Shown one piece after another: positions 9,269 to 17,787 of a stretch of DNA of 64,000 bases. How positions within the stretch are numbered: the stretch's first letter is position 1; each line of letters starts with the position of its first letter. The notes under the pieces are model-generated. The model made no database searches. It saw nothing but the letters and a program-made list of their open reading frames with translations, and was not told where the DNA came from. Source of the stretch: Nocardia crassostreae (GTDB taxonomy: Bacteria > Actinomycetota > Actinomycetes > Mycobacteriales > Mycobacteriaceae); NCBI RefSeq assembly GCF_001613405.1, contig NZ_BDCH01000013.1:1-64000 (forward strand), in the 5' to 3' direction. The position numbers and the translations under genes are program-made.

Positions 9269-9878
9269 CCGGTTCCACGACGCGATCGGCCCAGTCGGCC
9301 GGGAGTGCGGCGCAGGAAACCTCGGCGATGTCCCGGAGCCGTTGCGCCGGAATATCGAGACGGCTCAGCTGGATCAGGCCCTGGGCCACGACCACGATAT
9401 TGGCGCTGAGCGCGGCGAGCGTGGATTCGTCGACGTCGGCGTCCCGCGCGGCGGGGCGCAGTCGTTCGGCCACACCGTATTCCATGGCCCCGGTGCAGCG
9501 ATTGGCCAGGATGGCGACCTCGGGGATGCGGGCGCTCAGCTCGGCAATGCTATTGATCATGAGGCAGCCGCGGCGGCCGGGCTGGGCCGCGCAATCATCG
9601 ATCACCGCCTGGAAGAGCGTGCGCACGGCCGAGCGCGCGGAGCCGGGCGCGGCCAGCGCCGTATCGCGCACGAAGCGTGCGCGGCGGTCGCAATAGCGCT
9701 CGAAGGCCGCCAGGAACAGTCCGCGCTTATTGCCGTAGGCGGCATAGATGCTGCCATTGCCGACGCCGCTGGCCTGCGAGACATCCTCGACCGAGGTGTT
9801 GTCGAAACCCTTGGACCAGAACATTTCCGTCGCGACATCGAGAAGTCCCGATTCGTCGAACCGCCGCGGCCGTGCCAT
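9258..9878 (-). CDS. TetR/AcrR-family transcriptional regulator
   Basis: A 206-residue repressor-type protein starting MARPRRFDESGLLDVATEMF. The N-terminal helix-turn-helix is evident (TSVEDVSQASGVGNGSIYAAYGNKRGLF, residues about 27-55). The ligand domain includes GRRGCLMINSIAEL, typical of the YcdC/TetR_C group that responds to small aromatic or electrophilic compounds. Start 9884 (MRM) is equally possible. It is divergent from the GlxA-type regulator, with a perfect 22-bp palindrome between them that is a likely operator for this protein. Confidence 0.9.
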   Translation of the reverse strand: MARPRRFDESGLLDVATEMFWSKGFDNTSVEDVSQASGVGNGSIYAAYGNKRGLFLAAFERYCDRRARFVRDTALAAPGSARSAVRTLFQAVIDDCAAQPGRRGCLMINSIAELSARIPEVAILANRCTGAMEYGVAERLRPAARDADVDESTLAALSANIVVVAQGLIQLSRLDIPAQRLRDIAEVSCAALPADWADRVVEPVSP

Positions 9879-9919
9879 GCGCATACCGTACCAACCTGCG
9901 AGTTCGGCCACAGCGCTTG

Positions 9920-9941
9920 TTCTGGAGGCGTGCCTCCAGAA
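9920..9941. promoter_or_regulatory. Perfect 22-bp palindromic operator
   Basis: TTCTGGAGGC (9920-9929), GT, then GCCTCCAGAA (9932-9941) form a perfect inverted repeat between the divergent tetR and glxA-like starts (9878 and 9953). It overlaps the expected core promoter of the rightward gene, whose ATG is only 11 bp away. Size and symmetry fit a TetR dimer site, so autoregulation plus control of the GlxA/esterase operon is inferred. Confidence 0.75.
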
Positions 9942-9952
9942 TACTGGTTGGC

Positions 9953-11065
9953 ATGTCCCCCAATTCTTCGGCTGCGCCGCGACGGCGCGTGGGAATCCTC
10001 GTTTTCGACGGCGTCAAGGCGCTTGATTTCGTCGGTCCCGCGGAGGTGTTCGTGGAAGCCAATCAGCGGGTGTCGGACTACGAGGTGGTGCTGCTCTCCT
10101 GGGACGGCAAGAGTGTGCAGACCTCGATCGGCGCCCGGGTGGAGGTCGCGGGCCGGGCGGCGGATGCGGGCCGGTTCGACACCGTGCTGATTCCTGGCAG
10201 TGAATTGCCGCCCGCGCGGTTCGTGACACCGGAGTTGCTGGCAGCCGCACGGCACCTGTCCTGGAATACCCGGCGGCTGGCGGCGATCTGCAGCGGCGCT
10301 TTCGTACTGGCGCAGCTCGGCCTGTTGGACGGACGGCGGGTCACGACGCATTGGAAGGTCGCCGCCGACCTGGCGCGCGGATTTCCGGAGACCACGGTGG
10401 AATCGGATGCGATCTTCGTGCGGGACGGAAACCTCTACAGCTCGGCCGGGGTGGCGGCGGGCGTCGATCTGGCGCTGGCACTGGTGGAGGAGGACCACGG
10501 CGCGGATGTGGCGCGGCTGGTGGCGCAGTTGCTGGTGGTGTACATGCAGCGGTCGGGCGGGCAGTCGCAGTTCTCGGCCTCGCTGACCGGACCGGTGCCG
10601 CGCAGTCCGCTGCTGAAGCCGGTGGTGGATCTGATCTGCGCCGATCCGGCGTATCCGCATACGGTGCAGTCACTGGCGGCGCACGCGCGGGTCAGTGCGC
10701 GGCATCTGACGCGGCTGTTCCGGGCGGAATTGGAACGATCGCCTGCGGAGTATGTGGCATTCATTCGATTCGGCCGGGCGCGGGACATGTTGCACGCGGG
10801 CTGCGGCGTGACCGAGGCGGCCATGACGTCGGGTTACGGGAGCAGTGAGGCGCTGCGGCGGGCATTCGTTGCGCGGCTGGGGATTTCGCCGCGCAAGTAT
10901 CAGCAGCGATTTCGGTCGACCGGATCGGTCGAGGAACCCGTGTGGCAGGCGGCCGTGTCCTGCACCGAGGTTTTCCCGGCCGCTGAGGCGGGGCGGGGCG
11001 GCGGGGCCGCGGTCGAGACTGGAGTCGGCCGGGAGGCCATTCGCAATGTCGCAGAAAGGGTATGA
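9953..11065 (+). CDS. GlxA-family regulator: DJ-1/PfpI domain fused to AraC helix-turn-helix
   Basis: A 370-residue two-domain regulator. Residues about 10-180 form a DJ-1/PfpI (class I amidotransferase-like) domain with the nucleophile-elbow cysteine in AAICSGAFVLAQLGLL near residue 113 and HWKVAADL downstream. Residues about 215-315 form an AraC domain (TVQSLAAHARVSARHLTRLF and SPAEYVAFIRFGRARDML, ending RAFVARLGISPRKYQQRF). There is no clear ribosome-binding site and the operator palindrome ends 11 bp before ATG, so a leaderless transcript is possible. The hydrolase gene starts 1 bp after its stop, which suggests one operon. Confidence 0.92.
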   Translation: MSPNSSAAPRRRVGILVFDGVKALDFVGPAEVFVEANQRVSDYEVVLLSWDGKSVQTSIGARVEVAGRAADAGRFDTVLIPGSELPPARFVTPELLAAARHLSWNTRRLAAICSGAFVLAQLGLLDGRRVTTHWKVAADLARGFPETTVESDAIFVRDGNLYSSAGVAAGVDLALALVEEDHGADVARLVAQLLVVYMQRSGGQSQFSASLTGPVPRSPLLKPVVDLICADPAYPHTVQSLAAHARVSARHLTRLFRAELERSPAEYVAFIRFGRARDMLHAGCGVTEAAMTSGYGSSEALRRAFVARLGISPRKYQQRFRSTGSVEEPVWQAAVSCTEVFPAAEAGRGGGAAVETGVGREAIRNVAERV

Positions 11066-11066
11066 C

Positions 11067-12032
11067 ATGACCGGAAATCCGCTGGGAATCTCGCTCGAAC
11101 CTGCCGCGCAGGCTTTCGTGGACGCGACATCGGAACCGCCGTTCCTGTATCAGCTCGCGCCGGAGGAGGGACGCAAGGCGGTCGACGGGGTGCAGGACGC
11201 ACCGATCTTCAAGCCGGAGATCGACGAAACGTGGATCACCGTCGACGGCGGGCCGACCGGTTCGGTGCGCGTTCGTATCGTCAAGCCGCAGGGTGCGGTC
11301 GGCGCGCTGCCGGTGATCGTCTACACCCACGGCGCGGGTTGGGTTTTCGGTGACGCGCACACCCACGACCGGCTGGTGCGGGATCTGGCGGTCGGCGTAC
11401 ACGCGGCCGTCGTGTTTCCCGAGTACGACCGGTCGCCGGAGGTGCGCTACCCGGTCGCCAACGAGCAGTCCTACCGAGTCGCGCAGTGGGTGACCACCCA
11501 CGGCGCGGAGCAGGGGCTCGACGCCACACGCATTGCGGTGGCGGGTGATTCGGTCGGCGGGAATATGGCGATCGCCTTGACGCTCATGGCCAAGGAGCGC
11601 GGCGATGTGTCCTTCGTGCAGCAGGTGCTGTTCTATCCGGTGACCGACGCGAACTTCTACACCGGCAGCTACCAGCAGTTCGCCGAGGGCTACTTCCTGA
11701 GCCGCGACGGCATGAAGTGGTTCTGGGATCAGTACACCACCAGCGCCGAAGAGCGTGCGCTGATCACGGTTTCACCGCTGCGCGCCACCACCGACGAGCT
11801 GACCGGACTGCCGCCCGCGCTGGTCATCACCGCCGAGGCCGATGTGCTGCGCGACGAGGGCGAGGCGTATGCGACCAAGCTGCGTGCGGCGGGCGTGCCC
11901 GTGGCGCAGGTGCGCTACCAGGGCATCGTGCACGACTTCGTGATGGTCAATGCCCTGCACGACAACAATTCCGCCAAAGCCGCTGTCGCCCATGCGGTCT
12001 CGACGCTGCCCTCGGCGCTGTACCCGGCCTGA
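11067..12032 (+). CDS. Alpha/beta hydrolase, hormone-sensitive-lipase-like esterase
   Basis: A 321-residue esterase. ATG 11067 is preferred over ATG 11046 because AAAGGG lies 6 nt upstream and the gene then begins directly after the regulator stop. The oxyanion motif is HGAGW near residue 88 (HGGG in most HSL enzymes), the nucleophile sits in GDSVGG (Ser 162), the acid is in EADVLRDEG and the histidine in GIVHDF. The family hydrolyses short-chain esters or acetylated xenobiotics in the cytoplasm. Being in the GlxA operon under the palindromic operator suggests induction by a specific compound. Confidence 0.9.
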   Translation: MTGNPLGISLEPAAQAFVDATSEPPFLYQLAPEEGRKAVDGVQDAPIFKPEIDETWITVDGGPTGSVRVRIVKPQGAVGALPVIVYTHGAGWVFGDAHTHDRLVRDLAVGVHAAVVFPEYDRSPEVRYPVANEQSYRVAQWVTTHGAEQGLDATRIAVAGDSVGGNMAIALTLMAKERGDVSFVQQVLFYPVTDANFYTGSYQQFAEGYFLSRDGMKWFWDQYTTSAEERALITVSPLRATTDELTGLPPALVITAEADVLRDEGEAYATKLRAAGVPVAQVRYQGIVHDFVMVNALHDNNSAKAAVAHAVSTLPSALYPA

Positions 12033-12062
12033 TCCGTTCCTTTCGACCACGAAGGATTCTTC

Positions 12063-12776
12063 ATGACCTCCGCATCACCAACCATCGTCCTGGTCCACGG
12101 CGCCTTCGCCGACTCCTCCAGCTGGAACGGCGTCATCGGAAATCTGCGCGCCCGCGGCTATTCCGTCCTCGCCGCCGCGAACCCGCTGCGCGGCTTGGAC
12201 TCCGACGCCGCGTATGTGGCCTCGGTCCTGGACAGCGTCGAAGGTCCCAGCGTGCTGGTCGGCCACTCCTATGGCGGTAGCGTCATCACCGTCGCCGCCG
12301 ACGCTCGCACCGATGTCACCGCCCTGGTCTACATCGCCGCCTTCATCCCCGACATCGGGGAGAGCGCGCTCCAGTTGACCGACCAGTTCCCCGGTTCCAC
12401 CCTGGGTCCCACCACCCGCCCCGCCGCCTACCCGGTCCCCGGAGCCGAGCCCGGCACGGAACTGTATATCCGCCAAGAACTCTTCCACCAGCAGTTCGCC
12501 GCCGACGTCCCCGCCGACACCGCCGCCGCCATGGCCGCGACGCAGCGCCCGGTAGCCCTGCCCGCTCTCCAAGAGGGCGCCGCTGCCACGGCCTGGCGCA
12601 CCATCCCCGCCTACGCCCTGCTCACCACCGATGACAAGAACATCCCCGTCGAAGCGCAGCGCTTCATGGTGACCCGCGCCAATGCGCACACCGTCGAAAT
12701 CACCGCCTCGCACGCCGTCTCGGTCTCCGAACCGGACGCGGTCGCCGACTTCATCGCCCTGGCGGCCTCGAAGTAG
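12063..12776 (+). CDS. Alpha/beta hydrolase (salicylate esterase/hydroxynitrile lyase-like)
   Basis: A 237-residue hydrolase beginning TIVLVHGAFADSSSWNGVI, the oxyanion signature of the compact MES/HNL-like hydrolases common in actinomycetes. The nucleophile is in LVGHSYGGSV near residue 68; the acid is likely in LTTDDKNIP and the histidine in ITASHAVSVSEPDAV. GAAGGA stands 7 nt before ATG. It follows the esterase by 30 bp and probably completes the regulator-esterase-hydrolase operon. The substrate is unknown. Confidence 0.9.
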   Translation: MTSASPTIVLVHGAFADSSSWNGVIGNLRARGYSVLAAANPLRGLDSDAAYVASVLDSVEGPSVLVGHSYGGSVITVAADARTDVTALVYIAAFIPDIGESALQLTDQFPGSTLGPTTRPAAYPVPGAEPGTELYIRQELFHQQFAADVPADTAAAMAATQRPVALPALQEGAAATAWRTIPAYALLTTDDKNIPVEAQRFMVTRANAHTVEITASHAVSVSEPDAVADFIALAASK

Positions 12777-12790
12777 TTCGTCCCGATCGT

Positions 12791-12824
12791 GGCCGCGCGG
12801 TTCCGTCACCGAATCCGCGCGGCC
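12791..12824. terminator. Hairpin between convergent genes
   Basis: GGCCGCGCGG (12791-12800) pairs perfectly with CCGCGCGGCC (12815-12824) in the 63-bp gap between the convergent hydrolase and DinB-like genes; it could serve both strands. Confidence 0.6.
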
Positions 12825-12839
12825 CCCGGAAGGCGGGCC

Positions 12840-13352
12840 CTACCGTCGCCGCAGCAGGACTCCGCGGATGAACGCCGCCTGCCCAGAATGCTGAATACCG
12901 TCGTCGACCACGCTGATCAGCCGAACCCCGAGTGTGACAGGCGGATCCCACCGCGTATCCACGATCCGCGGCAGATCCGCGTCCACCAGACCCGCCACGT
13001 ATTCAACGGTCTGTTCGTGCACGGCATCGAAGTACCCGAGCAGTAGCTCCACCGGGACTGCGGCCAAATGATCCACGTCCGAATCGCTCTGCGCATACCC
13101 GGTAGCCGACTCCTCGAACGGCAACTCGAACCGCTTGGCCCATCCCTGCGCCGTCCACACCTGCTCGACCCCGGCCACCTCCGCCACATGATCGTCCTGC
13201 ACCCGACTCAAATGCCAGATCAACCAGGCAATCGAATTGGCCCCCGGCTCCACCCGCGTCCCCAACTCCACCGCACCGAGCCCCGCAACCGCCCCGTGAA
13301 CGTTCTCCCGCACCCGCCCGAACGCATCGATCAACAACTCAGCACTGGTCAT
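12840..13352 (-). CDS. DinB/DUF664-like (mycothiol-transferase superfamily) protein
   Basis: A 170-residue four-helix-bundle protein. Start MTSAELLIDAF at 13352 is preferred over the frame start four codons upstream. The family pattern is clear: SIAWLIWHLSRVQDDHVAEV in the first half (a metal-ligand histidine) and RLISVVDDGIQHSGQAAFIRGVLL at the end (second histidine). Actinobacterial members include mycothiol-dependent S-transferases and detoxification proteins; the individual reaction here is not known. It is divergent from the MmcQ-like gene across 101 bp. Confidence 0.85.
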   Translation of the reverse strand: MTSAELLIDAFGRVRENVHGAVAGLGAVELGTRVEPGANSIAWLIWHLSRVQDDHVAEVAGVEQVWTAQGWAKRFELPFEESATGYAQSDSDVDHLAAVPVELLLGYFDAVHEQTVEYVAGLVDADLPRIVDTRWDPPVTLGVRLISVVDDGIQHSGQAAFIRGVLLRRR

Positions 13353-13453
13353 ACCCCGATGCAATCACCTTTCCCCGCCCGCTATTCCACCAACACCCGC
13401 CCCCGTTCCCATTCCTCCAAGCCCCACCCACCCCGCCCGGCTACCCTCCGATC

Positions 13454-13843
13454 ATGCCCACCCCCGTGGAGTCCGTCCGCACCCTCTGCACCGCACTCCC
13501 CGAGGTGACCGAACGCCTCAGCCACGGCGAACCCACCTGGTTCATCCGAGGCAAGAAGACCTTCGTCATGTACGCCGACCACCACCACGACACCCGAGTA
13601 GCCCTCTGGTGCGCCGCCCCACCCGGCGTCCAGGAAGAACTGGTCACCGAAGCCCCCGACCACTACTTCCGCCCACCCTACGTAGGCCACCGCGGCTGGC
13701 TCGGCATCTACCTCGACGTCCCCGTCGACTGGTCGGAGATCGCCGAAATCATCGAAGACGCCTACCGAACCGTCGCGCCCAAGACGCTGATCGCGGAATT
13801 GGACGCGAATCGCTCCGGATCCGACCGGATCACGCGCCGGTGA
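13454..13843 (+). CDS. MmcQ/YjbR family DNA-binding-like protein
   Basis: A 129-residue single-domain protein with the YjbR/CyaY-like pattern: LPEVTERLSHGEPTWFIRGKKTF, a central WCAAPPGVQEELV and YVGHRGWLGIYLD. The fold resembles bacterial frataxin and double-wing DNA-binding proteins; no precise role is established. Its last 14 bp overlap the end of the convergent TerD-type gene. Confidence 0.85.
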   Translation: MPTPVESVRTLCTALPEVTERLSHGEPTWFIRGKKTFVMYADHHHDTRVALWCAAPPGVQEELVTEAPDHYFRPPYVGHRGWLGIYLDVPVDWSEIAEIIEDAYRTVAPKTLIAELDANRSGSDRITRR

Positions 13844-15022
13844 CGAGTGCGGCGTCGTCGGCTGACGGTTCGGGTTGCTTCGGGGCGGCCGGGACCCAGC
13901 CGCGCAATGGCTGGACAACGGATCCGTAGAACGCGTCGGTCGCCTCCGTCACGCTGGTGATGAAGCTGGTGGCGGTGCCGGATCTGCGACTGCCCATGGG
14001 GAAGGCTTGCTCCAGGGTGAACGAGACGATCGATCCGGTTCGGCCCTCGGTCAGGACCTTCGAGTCCGCGCGCACCGCGGCGAGGAGTTCACACGTCTCA
14101 TTTCCCTTCTCGGAGAACGCCACTCCGATCTGCAATTCGCCCGGCGCCTCGGGGAGCTGCTTGAGCAGCCAGGACAGTCGGCGCCCCGAAGTTCCCTCGT
14201 TCGGCGCTTCGAGCGTGATGCGGCAGCGGATCTCGTTCGTTCGCACATCGGCGACAACAATGAGATCGCCCGCGGTGTCGGGGATGTGCAGGGTGGCCTC
14301 GAATGCTCCGTCACCCGCGAGCTGCTCGGCAACAGCGGCATTGCGAGCCTCTCGGTCGGTGTGATGGCGACGAGGGAGCACGTGCTGACCTCCACGGCGG
14401 CGGGCGTCGGCGCATCGACGGGCTCGGCCGCGATCGCCGGGGTGACCGGTTCCGGCCGATCGGTCGATTCGGTATCGGCATCGCCGTCGACCTCGACGCC
14501 GAAATCCGTTGCCATTCCCGCCAATCCGGAATCCCAGACCTGCCCCACGGCCCGGATCTTCCACACGCCGTTGCGGCGGTACACCTCGCCGAACACGAAT
14601 GCCGATTCGGTCGTGGCGTCGGCTGTCAGATATTCCGCCAGCGAGTGCCCGGCGCCGTCGACGACGCGCATCGCGATCTTGCCGAGCTGCCCGAACGTCC
14701 CGGTGAGCACGCTGCCCGCGAGCGCGATCATGTGGACGTCCGCTGGAACCGCGGCCAGCTCGATCGAGATCCGGGCCTGCGCCCCCTCTTCGATCGCGCT
14801 CGTGCCCAGGAATCGCACCGAACCATCGGAGGACTCCGGCTGGTTGTAGAAGACGAGATCGCCGTCGCTGCGAACCTTCCGATCGGCGCCCAGCAGGAGC
14901 GCCTCGGCGTCGACCTCGATCTCCGTTTCCGTCCAGCCGATCACCACATCGACACGGTCCAGATCGTCCGGCAGGGGCATGGTCTGGCCTTTGGACAGGA
15001 TCGGAGATGTCACGGCATTCAC
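13830..15022 (-). pseudogene. TerD-domain stress protein with C-terminal extension, frameshifted
   Basis: The N-terminal half (from 15022, or GTG 15013 giving MTSPILSKG) is a TerD domain with the usual acidic pattern: VVIGWTETE, ALLLGADRKVRSDGDLVFYNQP and GKIAMRVVDGAGHSLAEY. The frame is lost near 14350-14365, and coding sense resumes in another frame from REARNAAVAEQLAG to the stop at 13830. The span is 1193 nt, one short of a multiple of three. The rejoined product would be about 397 residues. The C-terminal half (SWLLKQLPEAPGELQIGVAF, later FTLEQAFPMGSR) is not a second TerD domain and I do not recognise it. TerD proteins bind calcium and belong to tellurite/stress gene sets. Confidence 0.75.
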
Positions 15023-15132
15023 CCTTCGACGGTTCGCGCATTCGCACGCGGACCGGGTGCAGCCCTCCGCATGCTGACCCCCACTGCATATGCACAGTGC
15101 TGCAGTGCGTTTCGGGTCGATGCGGACGCGCG

Positions 15133-16097
15133 TTACAGGCTGTCCGTTTCGATCGGCGTGGCGAGTTCGGATAGCTGCCGACGGGGGAGCGGTAGTGGGC
15201 GTCGAGGATCGGGACCGGGTCGAGGTCGGAGATGAGGTGGCCCGCGTTGCAGTGGTCGGTGAGGTCTTTGCCGTCGCGGGGTTGGAGGATGCGGAGGTCG
15301 GGGACGAGGGAGTGGAGGGAATCGGCTACTCGGGCGGCGTGGCGGTAGCCGGGGGCGTCTCGGTCGGCGATGACGATGACGCGGGGTGCGCCTTCGAGCC
15401 AGGTGGCGTGGTGGGGGTGCCAGGATTGGGCGCCGCCTGCGTTGCAGGTGGCGGGGAGACCGGCGTGGGTGGCGGTGTGGACGTCGGCTTCGCCTTCGCA
15501 GATGTAGATGGTGTGGCGGGAGTGGAGGGCGGACCGGAGTTGGGGGAGGCGGTAGGGGAGGTGGGGGAAGCCGCCGGGGCGCCAGCCGGAGGGGGTGGGG
15601 TGTTCTTGCCAGAAGGATTTCTTGCGGCCGTGGCGGTGGGGGGTATGGACGCGGATTACGCGGCCTGCGGGGCGGCCGTCGGGCCAGTGGTAGGTGTAGA
15701 CGGCTACGCGGCGGGGGCGGCCCATGCGGTGGCCGAGGTCCGGTTTGTGCACCTCGAGGGATAGACCGGCGGCGAGGATCGCCTGGTCGGCCAGGGTCGG
15801 TTCCGGGGCGGGACGGGGATGCCGGGGGAGCGTCGGGACCTGAGGGTGGTCGAAGAGGTCGCGGATGGTCAGGCCGAGGCGGTGCAGGACCGCTTCGTCG
15901 GGGCAGCCCGCGAAGCATTTGACGACGGTGCGGTGGCGGTGGTGGTTGTAGACGACGCCCAGGGAGGGGTGGTGGCGGCGGCCGTCGGCTTCGTGGACGG
16001 GGCAGAAGTAGGTGGTCCAGGCGGCGCCGCGGCGGCCGGGGCCGGAGATGCGGTCGAGGGCGCCGGTAATGGTGTCGAAAGAGCGGTTCGAATCCAT
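15133..16097 (-). pseudogene. CHC2/Toprim primase-like protein, frameshifted near C-terminus
   Basis: ATG 16097 follows GGAGAGGAC and opens a 321-codon gene typical of plasmid or phage replication functions. Residues about 25-60 hold a CHC2-type zinc site (FCPVHE ... VVKCFAGCPDE). Residues about 190-280 hold a Toprim core: YICEGEADVHTA supplies the glutamate and VIVIADRDAPG the DxD. The frame runs past the expected end into the TerD gene, whereas a one-base shift at the G-run 15183-15187 gives RRQLSELATPIETDSL and a stop at 15133. A lost base in that homopolymer is the simplest reading. No helicase, integrase or other mobile gene is adjacent, so it is an orphan. Confidence 0.75.
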
Positions 16098-16217
16098 GGT
16101 GCTGTCCTCTCCATACCGGTGTACCCGGACCGACGAGGCTTGGAAACGGGATGAACCGCCCTGGGGGACAACGAAAGTGACACGGTTTTCGAGTGTGCTT
16201 GCAGGTGTGGCGGCGGG

Positions 16218-17603
16218 TCAGCGGCCGGAGACCGAATCGGCCAGGCGGGCGATCCGCGAAGTGCGGCCGAGGGTGGCGTCGCGGTGGTCGGCGGCGCGGT
16301 AGAGGGAGTACATGAGGCGGACGCCCAGCCAGCGCAGGGGTTCGGGCTCCCAGCGGCGGACGTGCCGGTCGACCCAGGGGAGGGCGGTGAGCTCGGTGTC
16401 GCGGCGCAACAGCAGATCGCGCAGGGTGCGACCGGCGAGATTGGCGGCGGCCACGCCGTGACCGGTGTAGCCGCCCGCGTAGCCGAGGCCGCCGGTGTGG
16501 TCGACCACGGCGGTCGAGCACCAGTCGCGCGGCACGGCCAGCACGCCGGACCAGGCGTGGGCCAGGGGGATTTCGGCGGTGGCGGGGAAGAAGTCGGCGA
16601 GCATGGACCGCAGGACGTCGACGGTCCACCGCGGGGTGCGGCCGTCGGAGTCGATGCGGCTGCCGAAGCGATACGGTTTGCCGCGCCCGCCGAAGGCGAT
16701 GCGGCCGTCGGCGGTGCGCTGGGCGTACATGTAGTAGTGGGCGAAGTCGCCGAGGAGTTCGGCTCCGGCCCAGCCGATTTCGCGCCAGACGTGATCGGGG
16801 AGGGGCTCGGTGACCACCATGGAACTGTTCATGGGCAGCCAGTCGCGATGGTGGGCCGGGAAGGCGGCGGTGAAACCCTCGGTGGCGCGCAGCACGTAGT
16901 CGGCGGTGACGGTGCCGCGGGCGGTGACGGCGGCCGCGGAGTGGAAGGCCGTGCGCGGGCGGATGCTGTCCACGGTGGTGTTCTCGTAAATGGGCACGCC
17001 CAGTGCGCGCACCGTATCCGCCAGTCCGCGTACGAGTTTCGCGGGTTGCAAGCGTGCGCAGTGCGGTGTGAACAAGGCGCCGGTGGTCCCCGCGATGTGG
17101 ATCCGCTCCTCGGGTTCGACCTCCCGCAGATCCGCCTCGCCCCAGCCCCACGCGCGCGCACGGTCGATCGCTTCGCCCAGCCGCCGCTGCTGTGCCGCAT
17201 TGCGCGCGACGGTGAGTTGCCCGCTCTTCACCAGATCGGCGTCGATCCCCTCCGCGCCCGCGACACGCACGATCTCGTCGACGGTGTCGAACATGGCCCG
17301 CTGCAACCGCACCGCCGCATCCCGGCCGTGCGTGCGCGCATACGCCTGCGCCGAGCCCGCTATTTCCCCGACAACCCAGCCGCCATTGCGCCCGGACGCC
17401 CCGTACCCCGCGAATTCCTGCTCCAGGATCACGATCCGCAGATCCGGTTGCGCCCGCTTCAGGTAGTAGGCCGTCCACAGTCCGGTGTATCCGGCTCCGA
17501 CAATGCACACATCGGCTTGGGCGTGCCCGGACAGCGGCGCACCGGGTTCGACCGTGCCCGTCTCCCGGAACCAATACGACACCGAACCATTGACGAACGA
17601 CAT
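16218..17603 (-). CDS. FAD-dependent amine oxidase (DAO family, PuuB-like)
   Basis: A 461-residue flavoprotein starting MSFVNGSVSYWFRE. The dinucleotide motif is VCIVGAGYTGLWTAYYLKR (about 32-50), followed by GYGASGRNGGWVV and the FAD C-terminal pattern GGLGYAGGYTGHGVAAANLAGR. This combination, including the N-terminal SYW motif, is typical of gamma-glutamylputrescine oxidase-like members that oxidise amines to aldehydes with hydrogen peroxide release. It is transcribed away from the oxygenase-methyltransferase-acyltransferase operon, with 184 bp of shared intergenic DNA, so a linked role in amine metabolism is possible but unproven. Confidence 0.88.
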   Translation of the reverse strand: MSFVNGSVSYWFRETGTVEPGAPLSGHAQADVCIVGAGYTGLWTAYYLKRAQPDLRIVILEQEFAGYGASGRNGGWVVGEIAGSAQAYARTHGRDAAVRLQRAMFDTVDEIVRVAGAEGIDADLVKSGQLTVARNAAQQRRLGEAIDRARAWGWGEADLREVEPEERIHIAGTTGALFTPHCARLQPAKLVRGLADTVRALGVPIYENTTVDSIRPRTAFHSAAAVTARGTVTADYVLRATEGFTAAFPAHHRDWLPMNSSMVVTEPLPDHVWREIGWAGAELLGDFAHYYMYAQRTADGRIAFGGRGKPYRFGSRIDSDGRTPRWTVDVLRSMLADFFPATAEIPLAHAWSGVLAVPRDWCSTAVVDHTGGLGYAGGYTGHGVAAANLAGRTLRDLLLRRDTELTALPWVDRHVRRWEPEPLRWLGVRLMYSLYRAADHRDATLGRTSRIARLADSVSGR

Positions 17604-17787
17604 GTAGAGCATCCTGAGCTATCGCGGAGCAGTCGGCATCTTGGGGTATATGCCCGGTTCAAGCCAAGCGGTTCGGCGCTCGCGACGCAAGACTGCGCGC
17701 GCCCATTGTGTCACATCAAATCTCTTGGCACACAGGAGAAGTGAGTATCCACAATCGCGCATCATCCCGGGCGTGTCGCCGGAATTT

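Noticed and set aside
15133..17574. An 813-codon reverse frame rich in Arg and Pro across the primase and amine-oxidase genes
   Set aside because: It is a register shadow of two recognisable genes; only its last codons matter, as the restored end of the primase gene.
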